Part shown: piece after piece, positions 21,960-33,046 of the stretch
Layout: each line of letters begins with the position of its first letter
Position numbering within the stretch: the stretch's first letter is position 1
From: Metridium senile
Taxonomy: Eukaryota; Cnidaria; Anthozoa; Actiniaria; Metridiidae
Direction: 5' to 3'
DNA: 64,000 nucleotides
NCBI GenBank assembly: GCA_949775045.1
Contig: OX459102.1
Coordinates: forward strand, 5,631,185-5,695,184
Position numbers and translations under genes: made by a program
Notes under the pieces: generated by a model
The model's input: only the letters and a program-made list of their open reading frames with translations
Told to the model about the DNA's origin: nothing
The model's database searches: none

Positions 21960-22860
21960 ACTTTTCGTTTGGCTTAGAATTGCAAAAGTTTAAGGTGGCT
22001 CGAGGTAGTTTTGAATGGCGCACACATCCCTTTTTGAATTCGCAATTACATGATCTTACCTTCGCCCCATGAATGTGAATTTTACACCAAATGACAGTCT
22101 TGGATGAAAGTTTTGAACAATGTTTTAATTATGCTAATCAAAGTTTCCATAGCAACGATAAACAACTTGTTTGTAAAATGGTTTTTCTTAAATATCTTTT
22201 GAATTTGAGATGATTGCGAAAAAACAATAAATGTGCTATAAACTACCCCGTTTAGCACATCAATTGGGAAAGTTAGAAGAAAAGTTATCTGTTCGATAAT
22301 GAATAAATCACGAAAACATTTAAATGTGTATTTTGTTCGCGTGTAAATATAAGCGGTCAAAACATTTCATAGGATGCACAAATTACCATCTTAATACTGC
22401 AGAATGTTTCCTTGGACTTTCATTTAAACTCCCTGTGAACAGCTCTGGTTAATATGTAGGCAATGCAGAGATCGAGCTTTTTATTAAAATGACGTTTTGC
22501 TTGACGTTTTCACTCTTTCATAACTACGATCACAATTACATATAACTCACAAAAAAACTAACGAAAATGAGTGATATCTTCGCAGTACAATTTTGAATAT
22601 ATAGTCAATAATATTGCAAAATTGTAGCCAAATCCATATGAAAGAACGCTTTTAAAAGTAGCGCCGAAGTTGAGGTACGAAAGTAGCGCCCGCCGAGTGA
22701 AAACTTACTGCTACGAGCGTGACATCGTGTGTTTATTTCAGTGGCTGATTAACATGCAGCAAACAGTCTTAAATTCCTCTATGCACGCTTAGTCCACAAG
22801 AAGACCAAGTGTACAAGTTTCACATAAAGTACAATAATAAATCGGGCGTGTTAGTCCAGT
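21960..22860. other. No gene recognised
   Basis: AT-rich unique-looking sequence; ORFs are short and featureless. Confidence 0.4.
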
Positions 22861-22869
22861 CATTATACG

Positions 22870-23255
22870 AATTGATGGTGGTAATTATGGTGATGGTGAT
22901 GGTGATAATGATGATAATGATGATGATATTGATTATGGTGATGATGATGATGATGATAATAATGATAGTGATGATTGTAATGATGATTATGATGATGAAG
23001 ATGAAGATGACGAAAGTGATTTAGTGATGAAAGTGATGGTATACTGATTGTATGATGATAGTGATGGTGGCGATGATGATATTGATTATGGTGATGATAT
23101 TGATGGTGGCGATGATGACAATGATAGTAATAATGGTGATGATGATTATGATGATGAAGATGAAGATGACGAAAGCGATTTAGTGATGAAAGTGATGGTA
23201 TACTGATTGTATGATGATAGTGATGGTGGCGATGATGATGATGGTTACGGTAATT
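22870..23255. repeat. GATGAT-type repeat with an internal ~180-bp duplication
   Basis: Simple GATGAT/GATGGT repeats. A segment containing GAAGATGAAGATGACGAAAG, TTTAGTGATGAAAGTGATGG and TATACTGATTGTATGATGAT occurs twice (near 22996 and 23155). Confidence 0.85.
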
Positions 23256-23393
23256 AATATTGATAGTGACAAAAATAGGATGGAAAATGCTGAAGAAAGA
23301 AGAAGAAGAATGGTATGAAATGGTCAGAAATGGTATGTAATATTGGTATTCCGTGAATAATAACAAATAATAAAATGTCTCAATCTCACACAG

Positions 23394-23558
23394 GGCCAGT
23401 TACCAGGCCTCAGTATTGCATTCCCGTCCACCATATTTGGTCTGACCGCGTTGCTAGCTGGGATACTAATGTATTGGGTTCCAGAGACTCTACACACCCA
23501 TGCATCAAACAAAAAAAAACAGGCAGAAGCTGCCGACGAGGATTATGGGATACTTTGA
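23394..23558 (+). CDS. Last exon of an SLC22-type (organic ion) transporter
   Basis: Acceptor (caatctcacacag) precedes an open phase-0 frame of 54 residues ending TGA at 23556-23558. The peptide has a final transmembrane helix (IFGLTALLAGILMYW) followed immediately by VPETLHTHAS and a charged tail KKKQAEAADEDYGIL. A terminal helix plus PETL is the C-terminal signature of SLC22/major-facilitator organic cation and anion transporters. Earlier exons were not found upstream in this window, so it may be an orphan or have a very long intron. A decayed relative of the same exon lies about 350 bp downstream. Confidence 0.65.
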   Translation, partial: GQLPGLSIAFPSTIFGLTALLAGILMYWVPETLHTHASNKKKQAEAADEDYGIL

Positions 23559-23742
23559 TGTGGCAAGAGACAAACAACCAGTCAAGACACGGCATTGTGA
23601 TCTTAAACAGCAGTAAATATATTAAACTCCAAATGTCTATAGAGGGGGGCGTTTGGGGTATCGAAGTGTCAATAGGTGGATTGCAACCATTCCCAAGAGA
23701 GTGAATTGAACAAAAGTACTACCAGTCACGGTGATGGTTTTC

Positions 23743-23870
23743 TTTTGTCAACTACCAGCTAGCATGGCTGCCGTTTCTTTTATTCAATTCACTTTCTGGG
23801 GACTGGTTCGACTCACCCATACCTCAAACAAAAAACAAAAAAATCGGCAACAGCTCAATTCCACAAAAAC
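23743..23870 (+). pseudogene. Decayed copy of the SLC22-type last exon
   Basis: CAACTACCAGCTAGCATGG and ACTCACCCATACCTCAAAC followed by an A-rich run parallel QLPGLS and HTHASNKKK of the upstream exon, but the helix is scrambled by indels and the reading frame no longer supports a membrane segment. Most simply a tandem duplicate that decayed. Confidence 0.5.
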
Positions 23871-24500
23871 GAGAAAACTACAAGAATACTACATTTATTT
23901 GTTTAATACCGCAATACGGTCGTTATTAATCTTGCATATGCATTTTACCAAATACCGGAGCCCAAAAAGACGAACACCCGCTTACTGCAGACACACAGCT
24001 CAGACACACAAGAAACTGAATACTGTAGTCAAAAATTGAAATAACCGAAATACCGTGGCCAAAACAGGCCAAAACCGCATCACCGCAAGGTGTAATGTCC
24101 CCAATAGTTTTCTTTTGTAATGTGGAGAACTTGTTGACTTAGTAAAATAGCTAAACCTCATAAATTAAAACAAAATAGAGAGAAAACAGTTCAAACATTT
24201 TTGCCAAATATGTGATACAATGTTTCAATAAGTTAAAATTAAAACTAGACCCTGGCTTTCAGGGTTAACTCGTGCCCTGGGAAAGGACAGTGATTACCAT
24301 GGTCATGAATATGGTCATGAACAGCATGCAAATTGTGAAAACTCAGTCCAGATGTCGACTCTCTTTGCACACACAAAATTCTGATCGCGATAAGAAGACA
24401 ATAGAACAAAGAAATGCAATGCTATTTAATAAATATTTGTTTTCAATGAATTACACTGAGGTCCGTCGAGCACCCCTATCCATTTTCTAAAGGAGTCCCA
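23871..24500. other. No gene recognised
   Basis: Unique-looking sequence rich in ACCG/AACACC near 23960-24080. No supported feature. Confidence 0.4.
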
Positions 24501-24501
24501 T

Positions 24502-24523
24502 CCCCCCCCCCCCCCCCCCCCCC
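24502..24523. repeat. 22-nt poly-C tract
   Basis: Uninterrupted C run, then TTT and a further six Cs. The G-rich strand could form a G-quadruplex. Homopolymers of this length are also prone to assembly error. Confidence 0.9.
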
Positions 24524-24619
24524 TTTCCCCCCGGACTGATAGCAAGTTGAAACCGAAAAAACAAATACAGATGTATCAGTTTTCAATCAAATATTTTCTA
24601 TTTTCTAAGTTATTAATCA

Positions 24620-25100
24620 TTTACTTATTAAATCAATAACATGAAGCTTGTAGTAGTCGGCAATAAAATTAAACTATTGACAGATTAACTTGTTAGTTTA
24701 ATCGAAAATATATAAGTAATAATTACAAGAAGCAATATATTTATCCTAAACAACACTAAAGTATTGTACTGTTGTTGTCTTCTAGTGCACTGTATCGTAC
24801 TCTAAGAAAGCTTACAATACTGGGGAATACTGTTAAATATCCATTAGTAACAGCTTCGTCCTTTGTAACTGGTTGTGAATCCATTCCATAGCATTATGAA
24901 ATGATGGATAAAAAGTAGCTTCTCAGTTCTGGCTAGCAGTGAAGATTTCTCGATAAATTCCATCATAATAAGTTGGTTCGCTTAGTTCGCCAGTAAATTT
25001 CATGATATGTAGTAAAATTCACAGTGACCCTTTCCGAAAACATTCGACATAAACTTTAAAAGTGTAATTCTACTGCGAACGATGTGGCGTGAGGGCATAA
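24620..25100. repeat. Dispersed repeat C, copy 1 (inverted relative to 48690-49075)
   Basis: Shares CTAGTGCACTGTATCG, AACAGCTTCGTCCTTTGTAA, CATCATAATAAGTTGG and GTGTAATTCTACTGCGAA with the reverse complement of 48690-49075. No coding signal. Confidence 0.8.
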
Positions 25101-25420
25101 AATATGAGAGTATTCGCAATTACTTCCACCGAGAAATCGTTCCTTCGACAAATCAAATATCCATGTGCTCGTATTACAATATCCCCATTCCCCCTAGGTT
25201 CATGCTGGCGTTCGTGCTGGCTGATGGTAAGCAGAGGACTCGGCAACCTACATGGATATTCTGCATTTTAAGACTAGACTCATGCCACGGCCAAAGGCGC
25301 AGGCACGAGTAAAAACTAATTATAATTATAGTCAGTCGTAATATAAATTGTTATTATGAATTGTTATTATTATTATTTTTTATTTTTGCAAGGAGTTTTA
25401 TCGAACTAAAACTCATACTT

Positions 25421-25506
25421 CTTTCGATAGCTCAGTTGGCAGAGCGGGGGACTGTAGAGTCAAAGCTGTTATCCCTAGGTCGCTGGTTCAAATCCGGCTC
25501 GAAGGA
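25421..25506 (+). tRNA. tRNA-Tyr (GTA), second copy, intron retained
   Basis: Identical to the copy at 21867 in anticodon region, intron and T-arm. It differs at C-T in the acceptor (CTTTCGA, one G-T wobble with TCGAAGG) and GGC for GGT in the D-loop. The T-run after the gene is intact. It could be functional or a recent derivative. Confidence 0.7.
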
Positions 25507-25564
25507 TATTTTGACTTTTTCGTTGGCTTAGAGTTGCATTAATTTATACAAATATATTTTAAAG

Positions 25565-25600
25565 TATCCCTAGGTCGCTGGTTCTAATCCAGTTAAATTT
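25565..25600 (+). pseudogene. tRNA-Tyr 3' fragment
   Basis: ATCCCTAGGTCGCTGGTTCT then AATCC: T-arm only, about 60 bp after the second tRNA-Tyr. Confidence 0.7.
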
Positions 25601-25820
25601 TGCAAATAAATTTTGCAAGAATATTAATTGGAAGAACATTGTCCTGGCTTTTGTAATTTAGTAGAAAAGAATTAATTAAAAAAAAAGAAGATGCAACGTT
25701 CTTGCAATTAGGTTTTAATTAAAATATTATATTTTTTTCTGATATTTTTGTAACTGAAAACATTGCTATAATATTTTAATGTACAAAAAGCACAGCCTTT
25801 TAAGTAAAAGCTTTTTAAAT

Positions 25821-25880
25821 GGAGACTGTAGAGTCAAAGCTGTTATCCCTAAGTCACTGGTTCAAATCCGGCTCGAAGGA
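25821..25880 (+). pseudogene. tRNA-Tyr truncated copy lacking acceptor and D-arm
   Basis: Starts at GGAGACTGTAGAGTCAAAGC, keeps the intron and T-arm (AAGTCACTGGTTCAAATCC) and the same trailer ATATTTTGACTTTTTC. The 5' third of the tRNA is missing. Confidence 0.8.
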
Positions 25881-26324
25881 TATTTTGACTTTTTCTCTGT
25901 CTTAGAATTGTATTAGTTTAAACAAATAAACTTTAAAGAAGCGCTAAGTTTTTTCAAATCCAGTTAAACTTAAAAATAGATACATTACATTGAATATTCT
26001 CAATTTTGTAAACTGGAAACATTGTTATAATTTTTGATGTACAAAAATAGCAAAGCCGTTAAAAGAGAACGTTTTCTCCAGTATTTTTGTCGAAGGTACA
26101 GTGGTCTACGGGTTTGATTCCTGGAGCCCAGAACTAGAAGTATGATAATAGTGGAATGGTTTATTAAAGTTCCATTGCAGTATAACAACTGAATTAATGA
26201 ACTATTTACAATAAAAAAACTGAATAAACAAATTATTTACAATGAATTATCTAAAGCTAATATATTAAATCTATCATATTTACAAGCTATTTATCGTCAA
26301 AATGATTATTATTAATGATATGAT

Positions 26325-26615
26325 TTATGCATTATTTAATATATTTAACATGAAGAAGTTTTCGGCTCTTTTGGTTCTGCATTTAGTTACGTTGTTATAA
26401 AAATATACGTGGTCTTGTTTAGATCTTAAGTTGTATGTGATGTTCCTAGTATGGCATTGTAGTAACAGCATGTTTAATGGGTGGTCATCTGCATTAATTT
26501 TATTCATGTATTGTACACAGATAGAGTGTCTTCTTTAAGTTACTGTTTCTAGTTGCATAGCTGTTAAAGCTTCATCATAGTTTACAGACTCAGGGTTTAT
26601 AATGTGCAGAGCTCA
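26325..26615 (-). pseudogene. LINE reverse-transcriptase C-terminal remnant
   Basis: On the minus strand, INPESVNYDEALTAMQLET then a stop, RRHSICVQYMNKINADDHPL and NITYNLRSKQDHVYF, ending in CRTKRAENFFMLNILN. The pattern (Y-E-A-L-x-x-L-x-T-L, RR, then NLR and KR...FF) is the C-terminus of jockey/CR1-like LINE ORF2. A stop codon and lack of the catalytic domain mark it as dead. It lies just past the 3' end of the collagen/Ig/fibrinogen gene. Confidence 0.65.
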
Positions 26616-26763
26616 TAATATTGTGGTTTCAAAAACATTTGCATAATATATCATAAAGATTAACTGCTACCTCATCATTAATCGATTTTTCTGTGAAACT
26701 GATTTTTGAAGGAGATGTTGTCTTTTTCCTGCAATAGTGCATAATGCCATTGCATATCTATTG

Positions 26764-28815
26764 TTAAAAGTCTTTTGGACGTAGTTTCATCTCAGTTGTT
26801 TTTAAAGATTGTTCAAACTTAAATGTATCCCAAAATGTACCGCTTTTGGTTTTACTGTTTCCTAGATATTTACCATTTAGATTAGAATCACAGCATTCTT
26901 CATACCACCAGGCACCACTGCAACTAACGGCGCAATTATTATTATACATATCATTGTCTCTATCCTTTGTACTAAAGGCCATGTTGTTATGTTCAGCTAG
27001 CGAATCACCAGCACTACCTGAAAACGAGCCTACCATCAGTTTGTACTTTTGTGATTCATCGCCAACACTAAAACTACCATATTTGGCATGAATCTTGGTT
27101 CCATCCCAGTCCCACAGATCGACACGAAGGCTCATGGATGTTCTTGTTGTCAGTCGATGGATGTGGTCGTTACCCAACCAAAACTCGCCATTCGGGTTTC
27201 CAAAACCTGTTTTGTAGTCTTGCCAGTTGCGATAAAAGTCTATTGATCCATCTTGTCTTCTTTGAAACAAAGTCCACCCCCCACCGTCAGTTGTCATGTC
27301 ACAGTAGACTTGAAAGGCGCCTTGGTCGTCAGGGTTTACTGTGTATACATCATTCAGTCTTTCTCCAGATTTATAGGCATCAGAACAGTCTTTATAAATA
27401 ACCCACAATGACGATTTAGAATTGATATCAGAAACTCCAGCACTTGTAGCAGTGCACACATACACACCTGAATCTTTTTTTTTCAAGTTTCTCAGAATCA
27501 AAGAACCACCTTTTATTTCATTTCTGCCTGTAGGAAGATCGCCATTTTCTTTGCTCCAGCTGATGACTGGCTGGGGGTCACCTTTTGCTCTGCATTGAAG
27601 TGTTGCTGTGTCTCCAACCGTCTTTGTTAAAGAAGCAGCTGGTTTGACAGTAAAAACAGGCAGCTCAACGACAACCATCACTGACCCTTTTAAAACAGAT
27701 CCAAGAAGATTCTCTGCTTTACACAAAAATAATCCTGAATCATCTTTATTGGATCTCAGCAAGGTCAACTGTCCATCCTTGATAATAGCACGGTTAGTTG
27801 GCAATAAACCAATAGCCTTGGACCACGTGATTTTGGGCTTAGGATGCCCTGTCACGCGACATACAGGTAGAGTGATGTCACTTCCTGTCTTTCTGTAGAT
27901 AGGTCCTTTGTTCAAGATCAGTCTTGGTTGAAAGTTCACCTCGATAGTAGCTTTGGTCAGTGTTTTACCGAGAATGTTTGATGCTTTACACTCATAGATT
28001 CCTGAATCATCTGGTGTGACCTTCTTAATCACGAGTTTCCCACTTTCATCAACTGTCGTTCTGTATGTTGATAATAAATCGTTGACTTTACCCCACACAA
28101 CGGCAGGTCGTGGGTAACCACTTGCAGAACAATGCAAGATGGCCGACTGGCCTTCATTGACGATTAAATGAGGAGGAGAAACCATTACTGATGGTGGTTC
28201 TACTGATTGACCAGGTTCTCCTTTTGGTCCCGGCATACCTCGGGGACCTGTTAGTCCATTTCTTCCCGGATCTCCTTTTAGTCCCCCCATACCTTTGGGA
28301 CCTAGTAGTCCATTTATTCCCGCATCTCCTTTTAAACCTGATAGTCCTATTTTACCTCTACCTCCTTGCCTTCCTCTTGGACCACGTTGTCCTGAGATTC
28401 CTTTGCCTCCCTTTTGCCCTTTTTGTCCTTGTTTACCTTGTGGACCCGGAGGGCCTGGAGTAGGTTTCATCATTTGTAAGTTCGCTAAGGATTTGCGTAT
28501 CTTTTGGTCAATGATCTTTTTGAGATGCTCACTTTGTGTCCTGTTTACATTAGAAGTATCACGGCGTACAATTCTCTTTACACTTCTTTGCTTCTCCTTC
28601 ATCAGTTCCTTGTTTAAGTTACTCTCTGCTTGGATGTCATTGATGTTGTTGATGTGTTTTGAAGCCGAGTTGTGCTCAAACTGATCCATTCTTTTATCTT
28701 GTTTCGTGAGTATCAGCTCGATGCGAACTAGCTCACAGCATAAAACAACGGCCATTATTGTTAGGATGATAGTAAACCTAAATGATGAACTTGATAGGAC
28801 GACTTTATCAGTCAT
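26764..28815 (-). CDS. Intronless collagen / 3xIg / fibrinogen protein (cnidarian ficolin-like)
   Basis: 683 residues in one exon. Order: short cytoplasmic start and a signal-anchor or signal peptide at about 12-29; charged, probably coiled stalk 35-115 with basic pairs (KRIVRRD); about 27 Gly-X-Y triplets 120-202; three I-set Ig domains at about 208-293, 297-383 and 386-474 (paired Cys and DSGIYEC, DSGLFLC, DSGVYVC); fibrinogen C-terminal domain 476-683. The last keeps CDMTTDGGGWTLFQRRQDGS, the calcium loop DRDNDMY (618-624) and the ligand-pocket stretch NCAVSCSGAWWYEECCDSN. This architecture is the cnidarian ficolin-like (CniFL) type described from the Aiptasia genome, proposed as a lectin-like pattern-recognition receptor. 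Collagen would trimerise it and the fibrinogen head bind acetylated sugars (inference). A TATA-like CTATTTAAAG lies at 28900-28891, about 75 bp upstream. Confidence 0.93.
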   Translation of the reverse strand: MTDKVVLSSSSFRFTIILTIMAVVLCCELVRIELILTKQDKRMDQFEHNSASKHINNINDIQAESNLNKELMKEKQRSVKRIVRRDTSNVNRTQSEHLKKIIDQKIRKSLANLQMMKPTPGPPGPQGKQGQKGQKGGKGISGQRGPRGRQGGRGKIGLSGLKGDAGINGLLGPKGMGGLKGDPGRNGLTGPRGMPGPKGEPGQSVEPPSVMVSPPHLIVNEGQSAILHCSASGYPRPAVVWGKVNDLLSTYRTTVDESGKLVIKKVTPDDSGIYECKASNILGKTLTKATIEVNFQPRLILNKGPIYRKTGSDITLPVCRVTGHPKPKITWSKAIGLLPTNRAIIKDGQLTLLRSNKDDSGLFLCKAENLLGSVLKGSVMVVVELPVFTVKPAASLTKTVGDTATLQCRAKGDPQPVISWSKENGDLPTGRNEIKGGSLILRNLKKKDSGVYVCTATSAGVSDINSKSSLWVIYKDCSDAYKSGERLNDVYTVNPDDQGAFQVYCDMTTDGGGWTLFQRRQDGSIDFYRNWQDYKTGFGNPNGEFWLGNDHIHRLTTRTSMSLRVDLWDWDGTKIHAKYGSFSVGDESQKYKLMVGSFSGSAGDSLAEHNNMAFSTKDRDNDMYNNNCAVSCSGAWWYEECCDSNLNGKYLGNSKTKSGTFWDTFKFEQSLKTTEMKLRPKDF

Positions 28816-29950
28816 AGTGTAAAGAAGCTATCAGACGAACTATCGGTAAGACGACGAGGAATTGGTATGTTAAGTTCTACTGAATTCAGTCTTTAAATAG
28901 GTCGAGACAACACAAGGAATTGAATACGTAAGTGTAAGCGATATAGTCAGGACAGTAGGTCAGTAGGTGAACGTCTACCAACACAGAAGACGGTCTTCAT
29001 CAATATGATGATAGAGTCATTCCTACATGTATATTCATGTTACAAAATAACATTGTTACTTGCTGGTTTAAATTATCAAATACTTTGTTTTGTTTTCAAA
29101 AGTGCAATTATTTTTAGCGTAATGAATTAAGATATATTATAATGGTCGATGTGCATGACTGTGAATTATGATCACCCAGGCTATAAGCCTCTGGTTAAGA
29201 TGTTTCATCATGTTTTGGTATCTATTTTGAATCAATGCCAGGTCAAGGTTTCAATTGAACAAACAACGTTTAATCACTCTCAGTAATACCCCGTCTTGCA
29301 TGCTGAGAAGATATTCAAGAAGTATTTGGATAAGAACGTACCGATATGCTTTCTGATTTAGCCTAAAAACTAAGACATACTATAATCTAGTAGACCAACA
29401 TTTCATCAACGGTCTTCACAGTAAATCGAGATCAGTTAAATCTGTGATGATTGGGACGACTGAAAATAGTTATGGGTCTAACATACCTATAAAGATAACT
29501 GAGTAGACCAGTAATAACATCCTTACTGTTGAGCATATTGAGCTTGTAGAAACTGTGAAACACCTCGCTTTATCGAGTACGAATAATTAACGCATTGCCT
29601 CCGCTTTTCAGCTAGATAATACTATAATCATATGCATAGCTTAGGAATCTACGGCAATTTTTGCGTGGTTTTTATAGTAAAATTCAGTTTTTCCCTCTCC
29701 CTCCCCCCTAGGCAATGTGTGTTGAGGTCATTTCAAAGTCTGAAATACTTGTAGATATGCATAATTTTCAAAGTCTGTATGAAATGCCTTTATACTCAAA
29801 AGTCTGCTTACTTATGAAAACCAAAGGTTGCATTGGAGTGAGGTCTGGTAAAAGAATTTCCCAACAATTTTGAACATGATAATTGATAGTGAAATAAAGA
29901 CAGTTTAGATTACTCATATATATACTTATATATACTTACGATCAAATAAT
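28816..29950. other. Upstream region of the ficolin-like gene; no other gene
   Basis: Contains the probable promoter (CTATTTAAAG at 28891-28900 read on minus). The rest is anonymous AT-rich sequence. Confidence 0.45.
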
Positions 29951-30118
29951 CAACATCTTCTAAAGGTCCCTAACTCAAGAACGACTACTTTTGGTGACCG
30001 TGCTTTTTCAGTCGGTGCACCCAGGTTATGGAACACTATCCCCATGGACATTAAGAATGCACCGTCAATTGACATTTTCAAGAAAAAAATTAAAACTTAT
30101 CTTTTTAAAGAGAACTAA
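29951..30118 (+). pseudogene. LINE ORF2 C-terminal end
   Basis: Frame with VPNSRTTTFGDRAFSVGAPR, LWNTIPMDIKNAPSIDIFKK and KIKTYLFKEN then TAA at 30116. The series SR..TFGDRAFS..APRLWN..P and FKKKIKTYLF is the terminal motif of CR1/L2-like LINEs. Only the tail is present. Confidence 0.8.
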
Positions 30119-30642
30119 TATATATCAATCAATTTTTACTATTTTTTCTAAATTATTTTATCAATCTTGTAATAATATATTTGTTAGTGTATATATATTT
30201 TTATAGTGTAAAAGCATTGAGATTTTTAAATGCGTATTTTCAAGAATTAAATATTATTATTATATGTTTCGACAATAACGACTGTCATATCATTTTCAGC
30301 ATGGCAAGAAATTGCAGAATTTTTAGCCCGCATTCAGTAAGTGAGTTATTGTGCAGCTTTCCATTATTTTTACACCATTGTCGGCTATCGAAGCATTCAA
30401 AATATCTACGAATGAGAATTGAGATAGCAGGCTCTTCTCCATCAGATCATACCAACATCTAAGATATATTCTTTCGGAATATTAATAGTAAAAGCGATGT
30501 TATCATATCGACCACTCTCTTTCCTCACGTAACTTTAACAACCTTAGCTTTTTGTCATAATGATATTTTTTTAAAGATTTGGAAGTATGTGTTCTTATTC
30601 TGTTGTGGTTTTAGATAGTTTTTGTAAAACAAAAATCAATGC

Positions 30643-30700
30643 TCCTTCGATAACTTTATAGTCAATGCTGTTATCCCTAGGTCGCTGGTTCAAATCCGGC
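30643..30700 (+). pseudogene. Decayed tRNA-Tyr copy
   Basis: CCTTCGATAACTTTATAGTCAATGCTGTTATCCC then CTAGGTCGCTGG: acceptor start, intron and T-arm are recognisable while the D-arm and most of the anticodon stem are deleted. The acceptor 3' side is lost. Confidence 0.75.
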
Positions 30701-30719
30701 CGCTAGAAAAATGATATAC

Positions 30720-32995
30720 AGTAGATATACAGTAATACTAATTAAATGTCTTTTGTGCTATTAATAAAATCGCCTTTGGTGTATACAAATATTACAAGGC
30801 TTGAACAAAGCTTTTCTCCTCAAAAATATATATCTACAATAACCAACTAATCACATGCAAAGATAAGGGTAATAGACTTTTAAGTGTTTTTGTACTGTAA
30901 ATGTTTAGCACGAAGAGCTTGCTGTAGATGTGCCTATGTTTACACCTGTGTGCTACACAAGATCAGTTCACATTCCAACACGTTTCAAAGGAATCGAAAA
31001 TTATTATATATAAATATCTATATAAACATATCCATTTTGTAATCACTAGCAAATCATGCAAGTTGTATGTCTAAAAAGTGTGCAATTAAAGCATTAATCA
31101 CACAGGTGATTATAGAAATGCTGCGCGCTTATTGGTTTAAAAACTGTGCACTATTTTCAAAACTCACCTAGTTTCGCGTACTTTTAGAAAAACAAAATAA
31201 ACATATTTTCTTTGGAAGTGGCTGTTTTTTTTTTGAAAAAAATCACTTGGGTATATTACAATATAATGTTTGATCTAAATATTCTTAACTAATTACTTAT
31301 CTATATTAATTATCATTGAACAATTGCCACAAATGAAAAACTGAAGATATCACTAGTTTGAACATTGACCTCTTATAAGGGTTAAAAAAAGAATATCTGG
31401 CTCATTTAAAAGCCATAAATTAATCAAGTGCGCTAAGGTACTTTTAAAAGAGGCTGTCGGCCTAAGAGCGGATAAGGCAAAAATCGGACCCTCACCGATT
31501 TCCATGATTTTTTCAGTGAACAACAACTATCATATGCCATCAACAAATATCACTTTGATTTGGATGAATTCGATTTTTTTGGTACTTTACGAGACGGTTT
31601 TCGGCGACCCCTCGAAACTCGCTAATTGAGCGTTATTGACGCGGCAATAAAGCAGTACGTATAGGTGTTCACCGAAATTTTATTATTAAATAAAATGAAC
31701 TGAAATTTCCACACATGCAAATATCATCCTTTGGCTGTATTTTAAACGTTAAATGGCTGAGTTGTGTTTAATTTTGACTGAGATATGATTTTTTTTTAAT
31801 GTACACCAAATTGTCAAAATACGCTTAGCGGTAAAATGCCTTCAGGTAAAAGCGATTTTCTCAAAAGTGGGACCCAACTTTAAGATAAGTCTGCTATATT
31901 TCAAAAGTACTAGGACCAGTCTACAAACTTATAAAATAAAATTTGTGGGCACTCTTTATAAACTAGCCGAACGATGACTTCAAAGTTCACTAAATTTTGC
32001 TAAATTCAGGAAAATCCATAATAAATCTTAGTAGTCGGTGTGACTGTTTAAGGCACAATTTTGAGCCACGTATCTTTGAATGAGTATAAACAGTCCTTCA
32101 AAAGTAATTTTGATAGTTAACTTAGCATTTAGGACATTTTTAAGTTTTTAAAATGATTTTAGAAGCCGTAATCTACTGATCAATTTCATGTCGGCAATAT
32201 GCAAATTAGATACAAATGTTTTCATCAAAGATCACACGATCTTAGAGATGAGAACTTATTTTATTGAAATTATTGAGCTATAAGAGTTTTATCGATGCTT
32301 TTTTCAGATATTTTAACAATTTTGCTCCAACTTTCTAATAGTGATAGAGTGTATATCATCCATCAGTCGCAGCATGTACACATTACGTATACTGTTCAGT
32401 CTTTTTTTATTCTTGATCAAAAGAACTTGAGTGTTTATTTTATTTTTATTTTTTTTTAACAGCAGAGAAAAAACATGCATGACAGATATGTTATTTAAAA
32501 GGTTTTAAGCTTTAGTATTGTTTGTTTCGCTTTAAGTTAATTGCACTTGTTTGTTTCAATTACACGTAATTAATTGGCGCCAACTAGTGCCTGACTGGCT
32601 GTTGTTGTGTTGTAAGTCAGGCGTACCGTTCAAAACTTTTACAAATGGCTTTTTCGAAATCTCCGACCAGTTGTTCTTTTCACGAAATTTTAAAGACCGA
32701 GTGCGGTTCAAGTAGAGGGAGTAGCACACATATGTTGCTATCTGACTGTGATGCAAACGTTAGCTAGCATTTAGTAAGCTGTCACCTGTCTCAATGTTCC
32801 GACCTCACCGAAAGTAAATTAATTATATCACGGGCTGGCATAAGAGGACTATCTATTGCTCTTTCATCTTTGACGATATGTCCGAGGCATAGAAATTTGT
32901 TACGTCGATTTTGGAGGCCGCCAAAGTCTTGTCAATACCCTGGCCATTCTGGGAAAACTACAAGTGTGGCAGGCAGACATGTGATAAACGTCAAA
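30720..32995. other. No gene recognised
   Basis: AT-rich. A short stretch near 31448 (AAAAGAGGCTGTCGGCCTAA) resembles the end of the TIR element at 18338. Otherwise unique-looking. Confidence 0.4.
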
Positions 32996-33046
32996 ATGGC
33001 GGATAAAATATATCTTTGCATAGCGTTTCAACGCCTGTTGGATCAC
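32996..33046 (+). CDS. Possible first coding exon (MADKIYLCIAFQRLLDH)
   Basis: ATG in good context (CAAAATGGCGG) followed by 17 codons and a consensus donor (CAC/gtaagt). Metazoan genes often begin this way, but no following exon was found and the peptide is too short to recognise. Treat as a candidate only. Confidence 0.25.

Noticed and set aside
22863..23366. His-rich ORF on minus strand
   Set aside because: GAT/ATC simple repeat; no homology or splice evidence.
26846..28684. Plus-strand ORFs opposite the collagen/Ig/fibrinogen gene, including a Pro-rich one
   Set aside because: The Pro-rich frame is the complement of Gly-X-Y repeats; shadows only.
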